A stretch of 64,000 bases of DNA, from positions 1-64,000 of the forward strand of contig CACBBD010000007.1 of the NCBI GenBank assembly GCA_902537425.1. The letters are read 5' to 3'. A program made the position numbers and the translations under genes. The notes beneath the pieces were generated by a model that saw nothing but the letters and a program-made list of their open reading frames with translations, was not told the origin of the DNA and did no database searches. Position 1 is the first letter of the stretch. Every line of letters begins with the position of its first letter. Source of the stretch: an uncultured SAR86 cluster bacterium. Lineage in GTDB: Bacteria; Pseudomonadota; Gammaproteobacteria; Magnimaribacterales; Magnimaribacteraceae. Of the stretch, positions 53,736-62,991 are shown piece after piece.

Positions 53736-54731
53736 TTAAATATTAACTATCCTCGTACCGATATTCCCACCAGCTAACAAATCTACGAAACCTTGCGGGG
53801 CTTTTTCTAAGCCTTCAAGCTCATCAGTAAGTACTTTGAGTTGACCCGAATCAATCCATCCAATCAAATCATTCGTGGCTTCTTCGTATTTATCTGCAAA
53901 ATCGAATACGAGAAATCCTTGCATTCTGATACTTTTATTTACCAGTAGCCCAGGTATCCCTCTTGGTCCCGGTTCTGGAGTACTAGTGTCATATTGCGAA
54001 ACGACTCCACAGCAAGCTATTCTGCCACCCGAATTTAACCTAAATAATGCCGAACCTAAAATCATGCCACCAGTATTATCAAAATAAACATCTACTCCGT
54101 TAGGAGTTGCTTCCTTTAAATTTTGTCTGAAATTAGCGTCTTTATAATTTATAGCAGCATCAAAACCTAAATCATTAATAAGTTTTTCACATTTATCATC
54201 ACTTCCACAAACTCCAATGACACTGCAGCCTTTGATCTTGGCAATTTGTCCCACCATATGTCCAACAGATCCTGCGGCTGCCGAGATCATAACAGTCTCC
54301 CCTTCTTGTGGCTGTCCGATTTCAAGAAGACCGAAGTATGCAGTCAATCCATTGATACCTAAAGGGCCCAAATATAAAGAAGGTGCGACAGTATCTCTAA
54401 GAAGAGTCAAAGACTGAATATTTTGGGCCGAATACTCTTGCCAACCTGTTTGAGTAAGTACATTTTTACCGATTGGATATTCTTCTGAATTACTCTTTAC
54501 AATTTCTCCAATGCCTGTGCAGTTCATAACAATTCCTGTAGTCGGGGCTCCTGCGTAACTAGCGCTACCTTGGAGACCTGCACGAGTGCCAGCAGTTATC
54601 GCAAAAGATATTGTTTTAACTAAAACCTGATCAGAAGAAATTTCGGGTATTTCAGACTCAACTAGCCTGTAATTACTCTCAGTCAATTTACCTTCAGGAA
54701 GACTATTGATAATTACTTGTTTATTTTTCAT
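53736..54731 (-). CDS. NADP-dependent MDR reductase (CurA/LTB4-dehydrogenase type)
   Basis: A 331-residue zinc-free medium-chain reductase. The N-terminal GroES-like domain is followed by LGPLGINGLTAYFGLLEIG and the nucleotide loop ISAAAGSVGHMVGQIAKIKG, then FDAAINYKDANF and DVYFDNTGG. It reduces activated C=C bonds of enals, enones or similar substrates using NADPH. It is the first gene of the minus catabolic arm, divergent from the DUF1330 gene across an 80-bp intergenic region. Confidence 0.9.
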   Translation of the reverse strand: MKNKQVIINSLPEGKLTESNYRLVESEIPEISSDQVLVKTISFAITAGTRAGLQGSASYAGAPTTGIVMNCTGIGEIVKSNSEEYPIGKNVLTQTGWQEYSAQNIQSLTLLRDTVAPSLYLGPLGINGLTAYFGLLEIGQPQEGETVMISAAAGSVGHMVGQIAKIKGCSVIGVCGSDDKCEKLINDLGFDAAINYKDANFRQNLKEATPNGVDVYFDNTGGMILGSALFRLNSGGRIACCGVVSQYDTSTPEPGPRGIPGLLVNKSIRMQGFLVFDFADKYEEATNDLIGWIDSGQLKVLTDELEGLEKAPQGFVDLLAGGNIGTRIVNI

Positions 54732-54810
54732 ATGTTCAAGTTACCTTATTTTGTTTATATTTAAAACCTTACTAATGACATAAGATATGTTGTAAAACTT
54801 GGAGAAGTTT

Positions 54811-55224
54811 ATGGAAGTCAAAAATGCAGTTATGCCCAATGAAGAACAACTTAAAGGGTTCAATGATCAAGAAGAAGATAAACCAATTTTTATGGTGAAT
54901 CTTCTTAAATTTAAAGAAAAGGCGCAATATCCAGATAAAAGAGAAACAGACCTTTCAGGTGAAGAGGCATATGCCATTTATGGCGAGGAAGTTGTTGGGC
55001 ACTTAGCTAAAGTTGGCGGGAAACCAATTTTTGGAGGTAATGTTGATAGACTTATGCTAGGCGAAGTTGAAGATTTATGGGACAAAGTAGCCATAGCTAT
55101 GTACCCATCCAGAAAGGCTATGCTAGAAATGATTTCAGATCCTGATTACATACAAAGTGCACAGCACAGAGTGGCAGGCCTGGAAGGACAGTTAAATATC
55201 GAAACTTCTGTAGAAGATATGTAA
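54811..55224 (+). CDS. DUF1330-type (dimeric alpha-beta barrel) protein
   Basis: The track starts at a TTG at 54799, but the ATG at 54811 has GGAG at good spacing; this gives 137 residues. KPIFMVNLLKFKEKA, GEEAYAIYGEEV and AMYPSRKAMLEMISDPDYIQSAQHR are typical of the DUF1330/EthD-like alpha-beta barrel proteins. Such proteins often act in degradation of aromatics or unusual carbonyls, but their reaction is usually unknown. It opens the plus-strand catabolic arm, 11 bp before the GST gene. Confidence 0.75.
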   Translation: MEVKNAVMPNEEQLKGFNDQEEDKPIFMVNLLKFKEKAQYPDKRETDLSGEEAYAIYGEEVVGHLAKVGGKPIFGGNVDRLMLGEVEDLWDKVAIAMYPSRKAMLEMISDPDYIQSAQHRVAGLEGQLNIETSVEDM

Positions 55225-55235
55225 GGAATCTTAAG

Positions 55236-56300
55236 GTGTTGTCTAAAGAAAAGGTTATCCTTATAGGTGCTCCACCATCTCCTTATACAAGGAAGATGCT
55301 TGCACTATTAAGATATAGACACATTCCTTATGAAATGATCTGGGGTAACCCTGGAGAACTTCTAGAAAGCGGCGGCGCATTCGAGGAACTTGGCATAGAC
55401 CCTCCCAAGCCTGTTCTTCTTCCCACTTTCCTCATGAGAGATGAAAAGGGTCATCTTCAGACTGTCACTGACTCAACTCCTATTATCAGAAGACTTGAAA
55501 AAGAATTTGAAGGCAGGAGTGTTATACCGGAAGATCCCGCTCTTTGTTTTCTAAATTATCTACTAGAGGATTTTGGAGATGAGTGGGTAACCAAATACAT
55601 GTTTCATTACCGTTGGCATTTCGACGAGGATGCTGATAATGCTTCATCTATCCTGCCATTGAATCATAAAGTAGATCTCAAAGAAGATCTTTGGAAAATC
55701 TTTAAGGAAGGAATCGGTTCAAGACAAATAGAAAGGCTTTGGGTAGTGGGCTCAAATGATATAACTGCCCCAATCATAGAGAGCAGTTACAAACGGTTTC
55801 TAGGTATCATGGAGAATCACTTGAGTAATTTACCTTTTCTATTTGGACAAAGGCCAAGCTCAGCAGACTTTGCAGTATATGGTCAACTCACTCAGTTAAT
55901 TGGCTTAGATCCAACTTCTAGAAAAATTGCACACGAAGAATCTCTGAGAACTGTAGCGTGGATAAATAGCATGGAAGATCTATCAGGAATAAATCTAGAA
56001 AAAAATACATGGGAGACTTTTGACTCACTTCCAGAAAGTATGTTGTCTTTATTAAAAGAAATAGGACATGTATATGTGCCTGCACTTTTAGCAAATAATG
56101 AGGCTTTAAAAAATGGTAATGAGACTTGGGAAACAGAAATAGACGGATCTGTCTGGAGTCAAAAAACTTTTAATTATCAAGGCAAGTGTCTCCAATGGAT
56201 CAACCAAGAATTTTATTCTTTAACTGAGATTGATCAAAAAAGATTACTAGATCTATTTGAGGGAACAGGCTGTGAAAATTTATTATTGAAAGAAAAATAA
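55236..56300 (+). CDS. Glutathione S-transferase-like protein with extended C-terminus
   Basis: A 354-residue protein starting at GTG (or TTG at 55239) after AAGGA. The thioredoxin-like N-terminal domain has ILIGAPPSPYTRKML with S15 at the usual cysteine/serine position, plus DSTPIIRRLE for glutathione binding. The helical C-terminal domain includes LPFLFGQRPSSADFAVYGQL. Another 80-100 residues follow that ordinary GSTs (about 210 residues) lack. Glutathione addition or dehalogenation in the operon's pathway is plausible; the next gene is a dehalogenase-like hydrolase. Confidence 0.85.
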   Translation: MLSKEKVILIGAPPSPYTRKMLALLRYRHIPYEMIWGNPGELLESGGAFEELGIDPPKPVLLPTFLMRDEKGHLQTVTDSTPIIRRLEKEFEGRSVIPEDPALCFLNYLLEDFGDEWVTKYMFHYRWHFDEDADNASSILPLNHKVDLKEDLWKIFKEGIGSRQIERLWVVGSNDITAPIIESSYKRFLGIMENHLSNLPFLFGQRPSSADFAVYGQLTQLIGLDPTSRKIAHEESLRTVAWINSMEDLSGINLEKNTWETFDSLPESMLSLLKEIGHVYVPALLANNEALKNGNETWETEIDGSVWSQKTFNYQGKCLQWINQEFYSLTEIDQKRLLDLFEGTGCENLLLKEK

Positions 56301-56302
56301 AT

Positions 56303-57367
56303 ATGAAAATATTAAGAACTCCCGATGAGAGATTTGAAAAGATAACTGATTTTCCATACAAACCCCATTACACAGATATAAAAACTAACGATGGTTCAGA
56401 TCTGCGAATACATCATATAGATGAAGGACCAAGAGATGGACCTATTTTGTTGGCGATGCATGGTCAACCAGTTTGGTGCTACCTTTACTCGAAGATGATA
56501 CCTTTCTTAACGGAAGCAGGAATAAGAGTTATCGCACCTGATTTACCAGGTTATGGAAAATCTGATAAACCTGCCGCTAGAGAAGACTACAGTTACCAAA
56601 ATCAAGTTGATTGGATGGTGGATTGGCTGAAAGCGAATGATTTTCAAAACCTAACTTTTTTTGGTCAAGACTGGGGAGGCTTGATTGGCCTAAGGATAGT
56701 TGCTCGTGAACCTGATAGATTCTTGAAAGTCTCGATGGGTAATACTGGGCTTCCTTATAATCCTGAAGTATCTGAAGAAGTTATTGAAGAAATAAAAGCC
56801 TTTAGAGAAAGTAATATAAAACTCCACCCCCTCTCTATGTCAAAACAAATACGTCAAATGGATAGTGGCAAAACTCATCCAGGACTCAAATTTATGTACT
56901 GGCAAAAATTTTGTTGGGATACAGAGGATTTACCAATAGGATTTATACAATCGATGCAAATGGATAAAAGATCTTTAGTTGCACTGGCGTTAAATTATAT
57001 TTTTATCTTATTAGGAAAATATAGTGCATCACCTTTCAAGTCTTACATAGCCAAGGCCTACGAAGCACCTTTTCCTGACCCAAGTTATAAAATGGGACCA
57101 AGAGCCATGCCAAGTCATGTACCGACAATTCCTGATGAATCATTAGAGGAGCAAAGAAAAGCGAGAGAGTTTTTCTCTTCATGGGATAAACCTTTTCTTA
57201 GTGTCTTCGCAGGAGATGATCCTGTCACAAATGGAATTGAAAAGGATGTATTGGAAATGTGCCCAAATGCAAAAAGCGCTCCTCAAATTGGAGGTGGTCA
57301 TTTTTATCAATGGACAAGACCAAAAGAACTTTCAGAATTATTAATCAACTTTATTAAGGAAAACTAA
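56303..57367 (+). CDS. Haloalkane dehalogenase-like alpha/beta hydrolase
   Basis: A 354-residue alpha/beta hydrolase. The oxyanion motif is H53-G-Q-P56 with a following tryptophan, and the nucleophile is D123 in FGQDWGG. The next tryptophan (W124) fits the halide-binding Trp of DhlA-like enzymes. FAGDDPVTNG would hold the acid and IGGGHFYQW the catalytic histidine. An aspartate nucleophile restricts it to haloalkane dehalogenases, epoxide hydrolases and close relatives; the HGQP-W and DW pair favours dehalogenase. It is longer than typical family members (about 300 residues), with an enlarged cap region. Confidence 0.82.
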   Translation: MKILRTPDERFEKITDFPYKPHYTDIKTNDGSDLRIHHIDEGPRDGPILLAMHGQPVWCYLYSKMIPFLTEAGIRVIAPDLPGYGKSDKPAAREDYSYQNQVDWMVDWLKANDFQNLTFFGQDWGGLIGLRIVAREPDRFLKVSMGNTGLPYNPEVSEEVIEEIKAFRESNIKLHPLSMSKQIRQMDSGKTHPGLKFMYWQKFCWDTEDLPIGFIQSMQMDKRSLVALALNYIFILLGKYSASPFKSYIAKAYEAPFPDPSYKMGPRAMPSHVPTIPDESLEEQRKAREFFSSWDKPFLSVFAGDDPVTNGIEKDVLEMCPNAKSAPQIGGGHFYQWTRPKELSELLINFIKEN

Positions 57368-58290
57368 TGAACAGAGTAACGGAACATACGGGGTCAAAAT
57401 ATCCAATAATTCAAGCGCCAATGGGTTGGATTGCAAGAAGTCAATTAGCTTCAGCGGTTTGCAATGCGGGAGGCTTCGGAGTAATTGAAACTTCTTCTGG
57501 TGAAGTTGATAACTGCAAAGCAGAAATAGAAAAAATGTCAGAACTGACTGATCAACCATTTGGAGTCAATCTGCCGCTACTATTCTTAAGAGATGAGAGC
57601 ATGGTAGAGTTTTGTGTTCAACACGGCGTGAAATTTGTAACCACCTCAGCTGGCGATCCCTCTAAATATATAGACATACTCAAATATGCAGGCATCACTG
57701 TTTATCATGCAGTGCCAAGTGTTGAAGGTGCAATAAAAGCAGCAGATTGTGGTGTTGATGGACTTGTGGTGGAAGGAACTGAAGGAGGAGGATTTAAGAG
57801 TCCAGAGGAAGTTGGCCTTTTCGTTTTAATACAAGCCATCAGAAAAAAAATAGATTTGCCAATAATAGCGGCAGGCGGAATTGCAGATGGTGCTGGTATG
57901 GCAGCAGCTTTTGCTGTAGGAGCTGAAGGAATTCAAATGGGAACAAGATTTGTTTCCAGTAAAGAAAGTCCAGTGCATGAGAATTTTAAAAATTATATCT
58001 TTGACTCTTCCCTCAATGGAACTTGGATATTAAATAAAACTTCCAAACCCGTAATTAGAGCACTAAGAACAGAGTTCACGAAAGAGATTTTGGAAGCTGG
58101 AGAAATGGATATGTCAGCAATGGGTAAAATACAAGATCTATATTTTGGTGGTGATATGAACGCAGCACCAGCACTTTCAGGACAATCGGTAGGATTAATA
58201 GACGGCGTAAAGTCAGCTGAAGAAATTATCCAAGATACGATTAAAGAATTTAACCAAACTTGCTCTGAACTAGGAGCATTGAAGCTCTAA
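57367..58290 (+). CDS. Nitronate monooxygenase-like FMN protein (copy 1)
   Basis: A 307-residue TIM-barrel flavoprotein of the NMO/2-nitropropane dioxygenase/FabK family. YPIIQAPMGWIARSQLASAVCNAGGFGVIE is the N-terminal signature, VEGTEGGGFKS the mid-barrel loop, and PIIAAGGIADGAGMAAAFAVGAEGIQMGTRFV the FMN-phosphate part. It could oxidise nitronates or reduce enoyl thioesters. It starts inside the stop of the preceding hydrolase (TAATG). A paralogue is at 62012 in the same arm. Confidence 0.87.
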   Translation: MNRVTEHTGSKYPIIQAPMGWIARSQLASAVCNAGGFGVIETSSGEVDNCKAEIEKMSELTDQPFGVNLPLLFLRDESMVEFCVQHGVKFVTTSAGDPSKYIDILKYAGITVYHAVPSVEGAIKAADCGVDGLVVEGTEGGGFKSPEEVGLFVLIQAIRKKIDLPIIAAGGIADGAGMAAAFAVGAEGIQMGTRFVSSKESPVHENFKNYIFDSSLNGTWILNKTSKPVIRALRTEFTKEILEAGEMDMSAMGKIQDLYFGGDMNAAPALSGQSVGLIDGVKSAEEIIQDTIKEFNQTCSELGALKL

Positions 58291-58292
58291 AT

Positions 58293-58763
58293 ATGTTCAA
58301 CCTTAATCTGCTGCCCTCCCCTGCGGATAATATTTACAGAGGTAATAAGATTGCTCTCTGGTTTTTTATTGCCTTCGTCTGCCTGATGACATGGAGATCA
58401 ATCATCCATATGGTCTTTGAAAAATATGGCATGCACGAAATAGCAAACTTAATAGTTCTATACGGCGATCCAGATCCCATGCCACTTATTTATATGTTTT
58501 TTTCTTTATGGGGTTTTGCTCAACTGATTTTTTGCGGAGTTTGTTGGATAGTTGTATTTAGATACAAATCATTAATTCCTTTGATGTTAGTATTTTGGTT
58601 AATTGAATGGTCCGGAAGAATTTTTTTATATCCACTTATAGGTAGAGCAACCGTAGACAGTGGTATTTATTCAACCGGCAATACACCAGGAGTTGAAGGT
58701 GCTCCCTATGTCACCATTCTGTTGGTGATTTTTTTAATACTTTCACTAAGAGAAAAAAAGTAG
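58293..58763 (+). CDS. Small multi-pass membrane protein of unknown function
   Basis: A 156-residue protein with four likely transmembrane helices (about 18-40, 66-88, 92-112 and 135-152) and a short polar C-terminus ending in REKK. I recognise no family. It lies 2 bp after an NMO-like gene and 8 bp before the DUF2855 gene, so it belongs to the catabolic operon. It could be a membrane partner or permease-like subunit. A second small membrane protein at 61568 has a similar size and context. Confidence 0.75.
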   Translation: MFNLNLLPSPADNIYRGNKIALWFFIAFVCLMTWRSIIHMVFEKYGMHEIANLIVLYGDPDPMPLIYMFFSLWGFAQLIFCGVCWIVVFRYKSLIPLMLVFWLIEWSGRIFLYPLIGRATVDSGIYSTGNTPGVEGAPYVTILLVIFLILSLREKK

Positions 58764-58771
58764 GATAAATT

Positions 58772-59878
58772 ATGAAACAATTACAAAGCTTAAAATCTAA
58801 TCTTCATCAGTCACGAATTGTCTTGGAGCAGCTAGGAGAAGATATTCAGGATGGTGAAGTTCTTCTACAAGTAGAGAAATTTTCATTTACCGCCAACAAT
58901 GTAACTTATGGAGTTGCGGGCGATAGCATAGGTTATTGGAATTTTTTTCCGGCTATCAATAATCCTGAAAATACATGGGGCTGTATACCTGTTTGGGGTT
59001 TTGCTGAAGTCATAATGTCGAATAATCCCGAAATAGAGCATGGTGAAAGAGTGTTTGGTTATTTTCCTCCTGCTAACTTTTTAATTGTTAATCCTATAAA
59101 AGTTTCTTCTGCGTCTTTTAGTGATGGAAAAGAGCATCGTAAAGAATTACCGCCTGTCTACAATAACTATGTAAGGCTTAATGCTGAAACAGGTTACGAT
59201 CAATCCATGGATGATATAAGGGCATTACTGTTCCCTCTACATATCACTGCATTTTGTTTATGTGATGCTTTAGAAGAGCAATCCTATCATGGTGCATCTC
59301 AGATTCTTATAGTAAGTGCTTCAAGTAAAACAGCCATAGGACTTGCTCAAGGTTTAGCTGAAACTAAGGATTCGCCAAAAATTGTTGGGTTAACCTCAAG
59401 CGATAACATTAAATTTGTCGAAAGCCTAGGGTCTTATGACCAAGTAATATCTTATGAAGATTTAGGTAGCATCAATAATGTAACTTCAGTCATGGTCGAC
59501 ATGTCAGGTAACCAAGAAGTTTTGTCTGCAGTCCAAAATAAATTGAAAGAAGATTTACTGAAGTGTCTAACTGTCGGTATGACACATTGGGATAAGGGTG
59601 GATCGGTGGATGAGGCACTTGCCCAAGCTAAGTTACAAGAAAGAACAGAATTCTTTTTCGCACCCGCTCATATACAAAAGCGAATAGGAGATTGGGGTCA
59701 GGACGGCTATGCAGAAAAAACGAATGCATTTATGGTTAAAAGAGCAGAACAAAGTAATGATTGGATGCAAATCAAAAAGATTAAGGGATTAGATAATTTT
59801 TCTGAAACCTACAAAGAAGTGGTTGCAGGAAATATAAATCCTAATGAGGGAATCATAGTAGAAGTTTATGATGCGTAA
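58772..59878 (+). CDS. DUF2855 family protein (MDR-related)
   Basis: A 368-residue protein of the DUF2855 type, recognised by FTANNVTYGVAGDSIGYWNFFPA around residues 36-58 and the later WGFAEVI. The central part (ILIVSASSKTAIGLAQGL) resembles a medium-chain dehydrogenase nucleotide loop, and VVAGNINPNEGIIVEV ends it. DUF2855 members are described only as putative reductases. It overlaps the sulfatase by 11 bp, so both are probably made together. Confidence 0.8.
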   Translation: MKQLQSLKSNLHQSRIVLEQLGEDIQDGEVLLQVEKFSFTANNVTYGVAGDSIGYWNFFPAINNPENTWGCIPVWGFAEVIMSNNPEIEHGERVFGYFPPANFLIVNPIKVSSASFSDGKEHRKELPPVYNNYVRLNAETGYDQSMDDIRALLFPLHITAFCLCDALEEQSYHGASQILIVSASSKTAIGLAQGLAETKDSPKIVGLTSSDNIKFVESLGSYDQVISYEDLGSINNVTSVMVDMSGNQEVLSAVQNKLKEDLLKCLTVGMTHWDKGGSVDEALAQAKLQERTEFFFAPAHIQKRIGDWGQDGYAEKTNAFMVKRAEQSNDWMQIKKIKGLDNFSETYKEVVAGNINPNEGIIVEVYDA

Positions 59879-61523
59879 AAAGCTGACTTACTTTTTACCG
59901 TTACTTTTAATTTCGGGATTTCTAATCTGGGAATACAAAGTAAATTTAATCATTTGGACATTGCCTAAAGTTATGAACTTGGTAAATCCAATTCAGGAGA
60001 ATATACCTACGAATTGGTCAGAAGGCCCCTTTGAAATTTCAGATAAAAACGATTCTAGACCAAATATTATTTTAATTTTGGCTGATGATATGGGTTACAA
60101 CGATATATCTTTGCATAATGGGGGGGCGGCAGATGGTTCTCTCCAGACTCCTCACATAGATTCACTAGCCGATAGTGGCATATGGTTTTCAAGAGGTTAT
60201 GCGGCAAATGCAACTTGCGCTCCATCTAGAGCTTCAATTATGACTGGGAAATACTCTACAAGATTTGGATTTGAGTTTACTCCTGTTCCTGATGCAGGTA
60301 GGACTGTACTTAATTGGCTTATAGAGGAAGATGATTCAACTTTACGTGGGAGAATTGATAAAGAGATAGCTTCGATCCTTCCTCCTTTCATGGAACAAGG
60401 TATGCCAAGTGAACAGATAACTATAGCTGAGATTTTGAAGGATCAAGGTTATTACACAGCCCATATTGGCAAATGGCATCTTGGGCATGCATATGGTATG
60501 GATCCTTTAAGCCAGGGATTTCAAGATTCATTGTCCTTACAAGGTGGTTATTATTTACCGGAAGATCATCCGGAAGTTGTAAATGCTAAATTCGATACCT
60601 CCATAGATAAAATGGTTTGGAGTTCAGGTCAATATGCAGCCAAATTTAATAGAGGTGAATTATTTGAACCAGAGGGTTATGTTACAGATTATTACACTCA
60701 AGAGGCCTTAAAAGTTATTGAAAAAAATAAAAATAGACCTTTTTTTCTGTATCTAAGTCATTGGGCAATTCATAACCCCCTCCAAGCTTTGAGAAGTGAC
60801 GTAGAGGACATGAGTCATATGTCTAAACACAATGAACAAGTTTACTCAGGAATGATTGCTGCTCTAGATAGAAGTGTGGGAAAGATTATTGAAAAATTAA
60901 AAGATCTCGATATTTATGGAAAAACTTTGATCATATTTACTAGTGACAATGGAGGGGCTAACTACATTGAGTTAGAAGATGTAAACAAACCATATAGAGG
61001 ATGGAAAATTAGTTTTTTTGAAGGCGGTATAAGAGTTCCTTTTATTTTTAGTTGGCCTGATGAAATTGATCCTAACCAAGTATCAAATAGTGCAATACAT
61101 CATTTTGATATTTTTCCAACCATTGCTGCTGCAGCAAAAGCCGAACTATCAATGGAAGGTAAGATAGATGGTGTGAATTTAATGCCATTCATAAAAAATG
61201 AAAATTCTATTGAACCTCACGAAACACTTTTCTGGCGGTCAGGAAATCATCAATCTGTCTTACATGGTAAATGGAAATACATAATCAGTAAAAAAGAAAA
61301 TTTTCGTTGGTTGTTTGATACGTCTATAGATCCATTAGAAGAAACAAATCTTATTGAAAAACACCCCGAAGAGGCTCGTATGATTGAAAAACTTTTAAGT
61401 GAATTCAACTCTGAACAAAAAGATCCTCTATTCCTTTCAGCTTATGAGGCACCTATTTTAATCGACAAGTATGATGGTCAAATTTATGAAGAAGGTGATG
61501 AATATATTTACTGGTCTAATTGA
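59868..61523 (+). CDS. Membrane-anchored type I sulfatase
   Basis: A 551-residue sulfatase with an N-terminal transmembrane anchor (about residues 7-30). ILILADDMGYNDIS carries the metal-binding aspartates D73 and D74, and C117-A-P-S-R121 is the formylglycine signature. KWHLGH and FTSDNGGAN are later active-site motifs. It would hydrolyse sulfate esters in the periplasm once C117 is matured by a formylglycine-generating enzyme, which is not encoded in this window. The start ATGATG overlaps the DUF2855 gene. It is the only sulfatase seen here. Confidence 0.92.
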   Translation: MMRKKLTYFLPLLLISGFLIWEYKVNLIIWTLPKVMNLVNPIQENIPTNWSEGPFEISDKNDSRPNIILILADDMGYNDISLHNGGAADGSLQTPHIDSLADSGIWFSRGYAANATCAPSRASIMTGKYSTRFGFEFTPVPDAGRTVLNWLIEEDDSTLRGRIDKEIASILPPFMEQGMPSEQITIAEILKDQGYYTAHIGKWHLGHAYGMDPLSQGFQDSLSLQGGYYLPEDHPEVVNAKFDTSIDKMVWSSGQYAAKFNRGELFEPEGYVTDYYTQEALKVIEKNKNRPFFLYLSHWAIHNPLQALRSDVEDMSHMSKHNEQVYSGMIAALDRSVGKIIEKLKDLDIYGKTLIIFTSDNGGANYIELEDVNKPYRGWKISFFEGGIRVPFIFSWPDEIDPNQVSNSAIHHFDIFPTIAAAAKAELSMEGKIDGVNLMPFIKNENSIEPHETLFWRSGNHQSVLHGKWKYIISKKENFRWLFDTSIDPLEETNLIEKHPEEARMIEKLLSEFNSEQKDPLFLSAYEAPILIDKYDGQIYEEGDEYIYWSN

Positions 61524-61567
61524 TCTAAAGATAACTTAGATTATATTTCTGAGAATTTTCTATACGA

Positions 61568-61966
61568 ATGAATCAACTATCCAAAAAAACTCCTATACCT
61601 TGGTGGTTAACTATAATTCTTTTCATGGAGGTATGGCCTATGTTTTTGGGGCCATATTGGGCATTAACTGATCCATCATTTTTAGGAGACATTAATGCAT
61701 CATCAACTATCTTGGGTGATTGGATTTATACCGCGAGAAACCTTGCCGTGGGCTTTGCATTTATTATTGCTTATTCTCTAAAAAGTGCTCCTATGCTATT
61801 CATACTAATTTTTATTAGGTTATTTACAGACTTAATTGATGGACCAGCTTTTTGGTTTTTTAGAGATCCGGTGAGTGATGTTGCATTCATCGTTATTTTT
61901 CTTTGTGGATATTACATCCCAGCATTAATTGCCTTGCGATATTTCTGGAAACAAATGACACATTAA
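61568..61966 (+). CDS. Small membrane protein of unknown function
   Basis: A 132-residue protein with four hydrophobic segments (about 14-32, 55-73, 78-92 and 104-126) and few charges. It shows no family signature that I recognise. It follows the sulfatase by 44 bp and precedes the second NMO-like gene by 45 bp. Although its sequence is not clearly related to the membrane protein at 58293, both sit directly before a flavin- or MDR-type gene, so a shared role is possible but unproven. Confidence 0.7.
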   Translation: MNQLSKKTPIPWWLTIILFMEVWPMFLGPYWALTDPSFLGDINASSTILGDWIYTARNLAVGFAFIIAYSLKSAPMLFILIFIRLFTDLIDGPAFWFFRDPVSDVAFIVIFLCGYYIPALIALRYFWKQMTH

Positions 61967-62011
61967 ATGAATCAATCTATATACTAAGTTTCCTAAATTT
62001 ATGGAGGAGAA

Positions 62012-62983
62012 ATGAAAACACAAATAACTGAACTATTTGGGATAGAACATCCCATCATCCAGGGTGGAATGCACTATGTAGGATTTGCAGAACTTGCTGC
62101 AGCAGTATCAAATGCAGGCGGCCTTGGAATTATTACGGGTCTTACTCAAGGTACACCTGAAAAACTTGATGCAGAAATAAAAAAATGCCAAGAACTCACA
62201 GATAAACCTTTTGGAGTGAACTTAACTTTCTTACCTTCGTTGACGCCTCCAGATTACCCAGGACTAATTGAAGTTATCATTAATAATGGTGTAAAGGTTG
62301 TTGAAACAGCCGGTAGAAATCCTGCTGTTTATATGCCAGCTATGAAAGATGCAGGTATTAAGGTTATTCACAAGTGCACATCAGTAAGACATTCTATTAA
62401 GGCTCAAGACATAGGCTGCGATGCTGTATCGGTCGACGGCTTTGAATGTGGAGGTCATCCTGGCGAAGATGATATTCCGAATTTTATACTCCTACCAAGG
62501 GCAGCTGACGAACTCGATATTCCCTTTGTTGCATCTGGAGGAATGGCTGATGCTAGAAGTCTTATAGCTGCAATGGCCTTGGGTGCTGAAGGCATGAACA
62601 TGGGGACGCGTTTCATTGCTACTCAAGATGCACCTGTTCATCAGAATGTTAAAGAAGCTATTGTTAATGCCAGTGAGTTAGATACAAGACTAATCATGAG
62701 ATCTCTTACAAACACAGAAAGAGTATTAAATAATCCAGCTGTAGAAAGTTTGATGGCCAAAGAAAAGGCTTATGGAGACGAACTTAAATTTGAAGATATC
62801 ATCGATGAAGTAGCTGGAGTTTATCCAAAAGTTATGATGGATGGAGAGCCAGAAGCAGGGGCTTGGTCTTGTGGCATGGTAGCTGGATTGGTGTCTGATA
62901 TCCCAACAGTAAAGGAATTGATAGATAGAATAATGGCTGAGGCTGAAGAAATTGTCGCCTCCAAACTTCAAAAGGCTATATAA
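62012..62983 (+). CDS. Nitronate monooxygenase-like FMN protein (copy 2)
   Basis: A 323-residue FMN barrel protein related to the copy at 57367. It shows EHPIIQGGMHYVGFAELAAAVSNAGGLGIIT, VDGFECGGHPGE with a conserved histidine (GGHPG), PFVASGGMADARSLIAAMALGAEGMNMGTRF and a longer C-terminus. The GGHPG form is closer to classical nitronate monooxygenases than copy 1 (EGGGFKS). A strong Shine-Dalgarno (GGAGGAG) precedes the ATG. Confidence 0.88.
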   Translation: MKTQITELFGIEHPIIQGGMHYVGFAELAAAVSNAGGLGIITGLTQGTPEKLDAEIKKCQELTDKPFGVNLTFLPSLTPPDYPGLIEVIINNGVKVVETAGRNPAVYMPAMKDAGIKVIHKCTSVRHSIKAQDIGCDAVSVDGFECGGHPGEDDIPNFILLPRAADELDIPFVASGGMADARSLIAAMALGAEGMNMGTRFIATQDAPVHQNVKEAIVNASELDTRLIMRSLTNTERVLNNPAVESLMAKEKAYGDELKFEDIIDEVAGVYPKVMMDGEPEAGAWSCGMVAGLVSDIPTVKELIDRIMAEAEEIVASKLQKAI

Positions 62984-62991
62984 AAGTTAGT

